Assembly (NCBI GenBank): GCA_024280755.1
Contig: JAJRPN010000036.1
Location: forward strand, 124,001 to 188,000
Direction: 5' to 3'
Source: Planctomycetota bacterium
Lineage (GTDB): Bacteria; Planctomycetota; Phycisphaerae; Phycisphaerales; UBA1924
Length of the DNA: 64,000 bases
In this document: positions 61,885-64,000 of the stretch, piece by piece
Position numbering within the stretch: position 1 is the stretch's first letter
Layout of the letters: each line of letters begins with the position of its first letter
Notes under the pieces: model-generated
Seen by the model: only the letters and a program-made list of their open reading frames with translations
The model's database searches: none
Told to the model about the DNA's origin: nothing
Made by a program: the position numbers and the translations under genes

Positions 61885-62216
61885 ACAAAAAAACGCTACT
61901 GCCCGAACATAGGGAGCATATGTGGGCGAGTTAGTAGGTTGAGAGTGAATGCGAGGGGGGTTGAGATGAAAATCGCTTTCAATCTACACAGTTTGTAAGG
62001 GGCGGAGATTTCTTTGAGATACAGAAGTCCTAAATCGGCACATTTGTGCATTCTTTTCATATTCAGCATTTTTTTTTCCGATGTTTGGCCTCCTCCTCAA
62101 ATTTGGTGGATTAAGCCACGATAGGGATTATTGACCAGCCTTGTACGAAGGGCCAAAGGTGCGAACCAAATTGCGCACCACTTTGATCAGAGCTTGTTTT
62201 AAGGGAGTGTTATCTC
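61885..62216. other. Intergenic region before the chemoreceptor gene
   Basis: The 332 bases upstream of the chemoreceptor hold no gene. An AGGGAG site lies ten bases before the ATG at 62217. I see no clear sigma-70 promoter. A run of nine T at about 62070-62078 and stretches of purines are the only noticeable features. Confidence 0.4.
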
Positions 62217-64000
62217 ATGAATATGACTATTCGGATGAAACTTGGTATGGGCTTTGGTTTTATCATTTTGTTGTTAACTGTGCTTGTCAGCGTTGTTCAG
62301 TTCAATCAGGTGAAGATAAAGCAAGCCAATAAAAACTTGATGAAAGCCAGTTCTGCAGTGGAGCTGTGTCTGTCATTACAGGGTGAAATTCATCACGCAC
62401 TTTCAATGCATCGCGGATATATGATTTTGGGCCTGCCGTCCTTGGCGCAGGAGCGGCTCGATACTTGGGATCATATTGACACAATCATTGCAGATTTGGA
62501 TAAAATTTCTGTTGATTGGGTAGATCCCATACAGGTCAAAAATTACGCGCGGTTTAAGAATGTGATGGCCGATTTCCGAATCTCACAGCAGAGAATCGCA
62601 GATGTTTGTCAGACGGATGAGAACTTGCCGGCTAATTTGCAGTACTATGACATCGCAGAGCCGTTTGGCGATGAGATGGTGGATCACCTACAGGCTATTT
62701 TGACTGAAGAAGAGTCGCTCGAAGCAAATATTGAACGAAAACTGCTTGTTCGCCGAGTAAGTGAAGCGGAGGGACATTTACTCAAGAGCCGGAATGCGAT
62801 TTCGGCGTATCTTGGTTCTGGTAAAGTTGAGCATCTAGAGCGGATCGGTTCTTGCTTGACAGCTTGTCAGGAATCTGTCGATCGTTTAATGACGATGACG
62901 GATTTGTTTACTCCTTCACAGCAGGACAACTTTGATCAGTACATTGCTTCAAGGGCGATTTTTATTGTTGAAGCGAAGAAGGCTGTCACGACTCGAAGTT
63001 TGCCAGGTTTCAGTGTATCGGAAGATATCTGCTTGAACACTGTTACCCCTCTGGCGAATGAGGCTGGGGAGTTGATGAGTGCGATAGCTCAGAAGAAGGC
63101 TGAGTTCAAAGACATGTCGATGCTGAAGTTAAATGAAGCGAATAAATCTATGGTGAGTACTGTCCAGATAGTGGGCTTGGTTTCAATCATCGCTTCGTTG
63201 TTTATCGCGTTCTTCCTTTCTGGATCGATCACTCGTCGTTTGAGTGCTGTAATGAACTATTCGAGAAAGATCGCAGATCGTGATTTGAGCATGTCAGATC
63301 TTGATATGAAATCATCCGACGAGATCGGCAAGCTTGCCATGACGGTCAATGATATGAAGAATGCGATCAAGCAGGTGATTGCCGATGTTTCCACTTCAAC
63401 ACAAGCGGTTGCAAGCGCATCAACAGAGTTGGCTGCAAGTGCTGAGGAGATGGCTTTTGGTCTTGAATCCCAGCAGCAGCAAACACAACAAGTTGCAGCC
63501 GCTGTTGAAGAACTTTCACAATCTGTATCACAGGTTGCGGTTAAATCATCAGATGCAACAACCGCCTCTGGAGAATCTCAGCGTCTTGCTGAAGAAGGCG
63601 GCGAGATTGTGAGCGACACGGTCGAGGAAATGGAAGGCATCGCTTGCGAGGTCCAATCAAGTGCTGATACAATCAATAAACTCGGCGAGAAATCGCAGAC
63701 GATTGGTGAGATCATCGCGGTGATTAATGATATTGCAGATCAGACCAACCTTCTGGCACTCAATGCTGCGATTGAAGCCGCGCGTGCAGGCGAACATGGC
63801 CGAGGGTTTGCTGTTGTAGCTGACGAAGTTCGTAAGCTTGCCGAGCGAACGACTGTGGCGACTGAAGAAGTTTCAATCTCGATCCGTGGTATTCAGGCTG
63901 AGACAAAGACAGCTGTAGGGCTGATTGAGTCTGGGTCGAATCGTGTTGGTCGTGGTGTAGAGCTTGCTTCTCAAGCTGGCATAGCGCTCAAGAGTATTGT
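62217..64000 (+). CDS. Methyl-accepting chemotaxis protein, partial (C-terminus beyond window)
   Basis: The visible 594 residues begin [20 protein letters not shown] with one membrane helix, a large periplasmic helical bundle to about residue 310, a second helix ([20 protein letters not shown]) and a HAMP domain ([20 protein letters not shown]). The cytoplasmic part shows the signalling tip [20 protein letters not shown] then [20 protein letters not shown], the universal chemoreceptor hairpin that binds CheW and CheA. The 5' region has the AGGGAG site ten bases before the ATG. The ligand is unknown. It is longer than the cytoplasmic protein at 49293-50042 and not its paralog over the full length. 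Confidence 0.93.
   Translation, partial: MNMTIRMKLGMGFGFIILLLTVLVSVVQFNQVKIKQANKNLMKASSAVELCLSLQGEIHHALSMHRGYMILGLPSLAQERLDTWDHIDTIIADLDKISVDWVDPIQVKNYARFKNVMADFRISQQRIADVCQTDENLPANLQYYDIAEPFGDEMVDHLQAILTEEESLEANIERKLLVRRVSEAEGHLLKSRNAISAYLGSGKVEHLERIGSCLTACQESVDRLMTMTDLFTPSQQDNFDQYIASRAIFIVEAKKAVTTRSLPGFSVSEDICLNTVTPLANEAGELMSAIAQKKAEFKDMSMLKLNEANKSMVSTVQIVGLVSIIASLFIAFFLSGSITRRLSAVMNYSRKIADRDLSMSDLDMKSSDEIGKLAMTVNDMKNAIKQVIADVSTSTQAVASASTELAASAEEMAFGLESQQQQTQQVAAAVEELSQSVSQVAVKSSDATTASGESQRLAEEGGEIVSDTVEEMEGIACEVQSSADTINKLGEKSQTIGEIIAVINDIADQTNLLALNAAIEAARAGEHGRGFAVVADEVRKLAERTTVATEEVSISIRGIQAETKTAVGLIESGSNRVGRGVELASQAGIALKSI

Overview
The window looks like chromosomal DNA of a planctomycete, most likely of the class Phycisphaerae. 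The reasons are: several secreted proteins ending in a PEP-CTERM-like tail of the form P-x-P, a hydrophobic stretch, then GRRRR; a zinc-ribbon membrane protein family opening with CPxCG motifs; an ECF sigma factor next to a Ser/Thr kinase with WD40 repeats; a TPR protein carrying two RNA polymerase alpha-CTD domains; an L34 protein with a non-standard N-terminus; and scattered single genes of complexes usually encoded in operons (nuoB, atpD). The assignment rests on family knowledge and was not checked by a database search.

Layout. 0-13 kb: biosynthetic and transport genes (pheA, pdxA, MATE exporter, TPR/alpha-CTD protein, BFD-like ferredoxin, spermidine-synthase-like membrane protein, aroC). 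13-21 kb: type II secretion or type IV pilus genes gspE and gspD, a BtuF-like binding protein and a long coiled-coil protein. 21-25 kb: pseudouridine synthase, YihY membrane protein, double-ACT protein, nuoB. 25-28.4 kb: four tandem paralogous secreted proteins with PEP-CTERM-like tails. 28.4-34 kb: a MITE-like element, rpmH (too short for a usual ORF cut-off), rnc, a nuclease-like lipoprotein, a YceI protein, a membrane protein and a GNAT enzyme, then an AT-rich gene of unknown function. 34.8-42.4 kb: guaA, an RsbW/STAS/MlaE group, a UbiA prenyltransferase, and ribH-nusB-ftsY. 42.4-43.2 kb: a small DUF559 endonuclease gene between two near-identical palindromic repeats, each preceded by a short tandem repeat. 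43.2-52.4 kb: mscS, atpD, another PEP-CTERM protein, an altered BLUF protein, NUDIX, a PAS plus cytoplasmic chemoreceptor pair, a DUF1330 protein and an RlmL-like methyltransferase. 52.5-60.4 kb: DUF2339 protein, tRNA-Ser, PEP-CTERM protein, kinase and sigma factor. 60.4-62 kb: a decayed strip with a truncated gene and an IS3 remnant. From 62.2 kb: a methyl-accepting chemotaxis protein cut by the window edge.

How the parts relate. Most genes are housekeeping genes, singly or in short operons (ribH-nusB-ftsY; gspD-gspE; sigma-kinase; PAS-chemoreceptor). The least explained layer is a family of at least six structured palindromic repeats between genes, two of which flank a nuclease gene; this is my best candidate for an undescribed repeat/nuclease system, but the link is inferred from position only. 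Other candidates are the TPR/double alpha-CTD protein and the sigma factor paired with a kinase that carries its own anti-sigma-like zinc motif.
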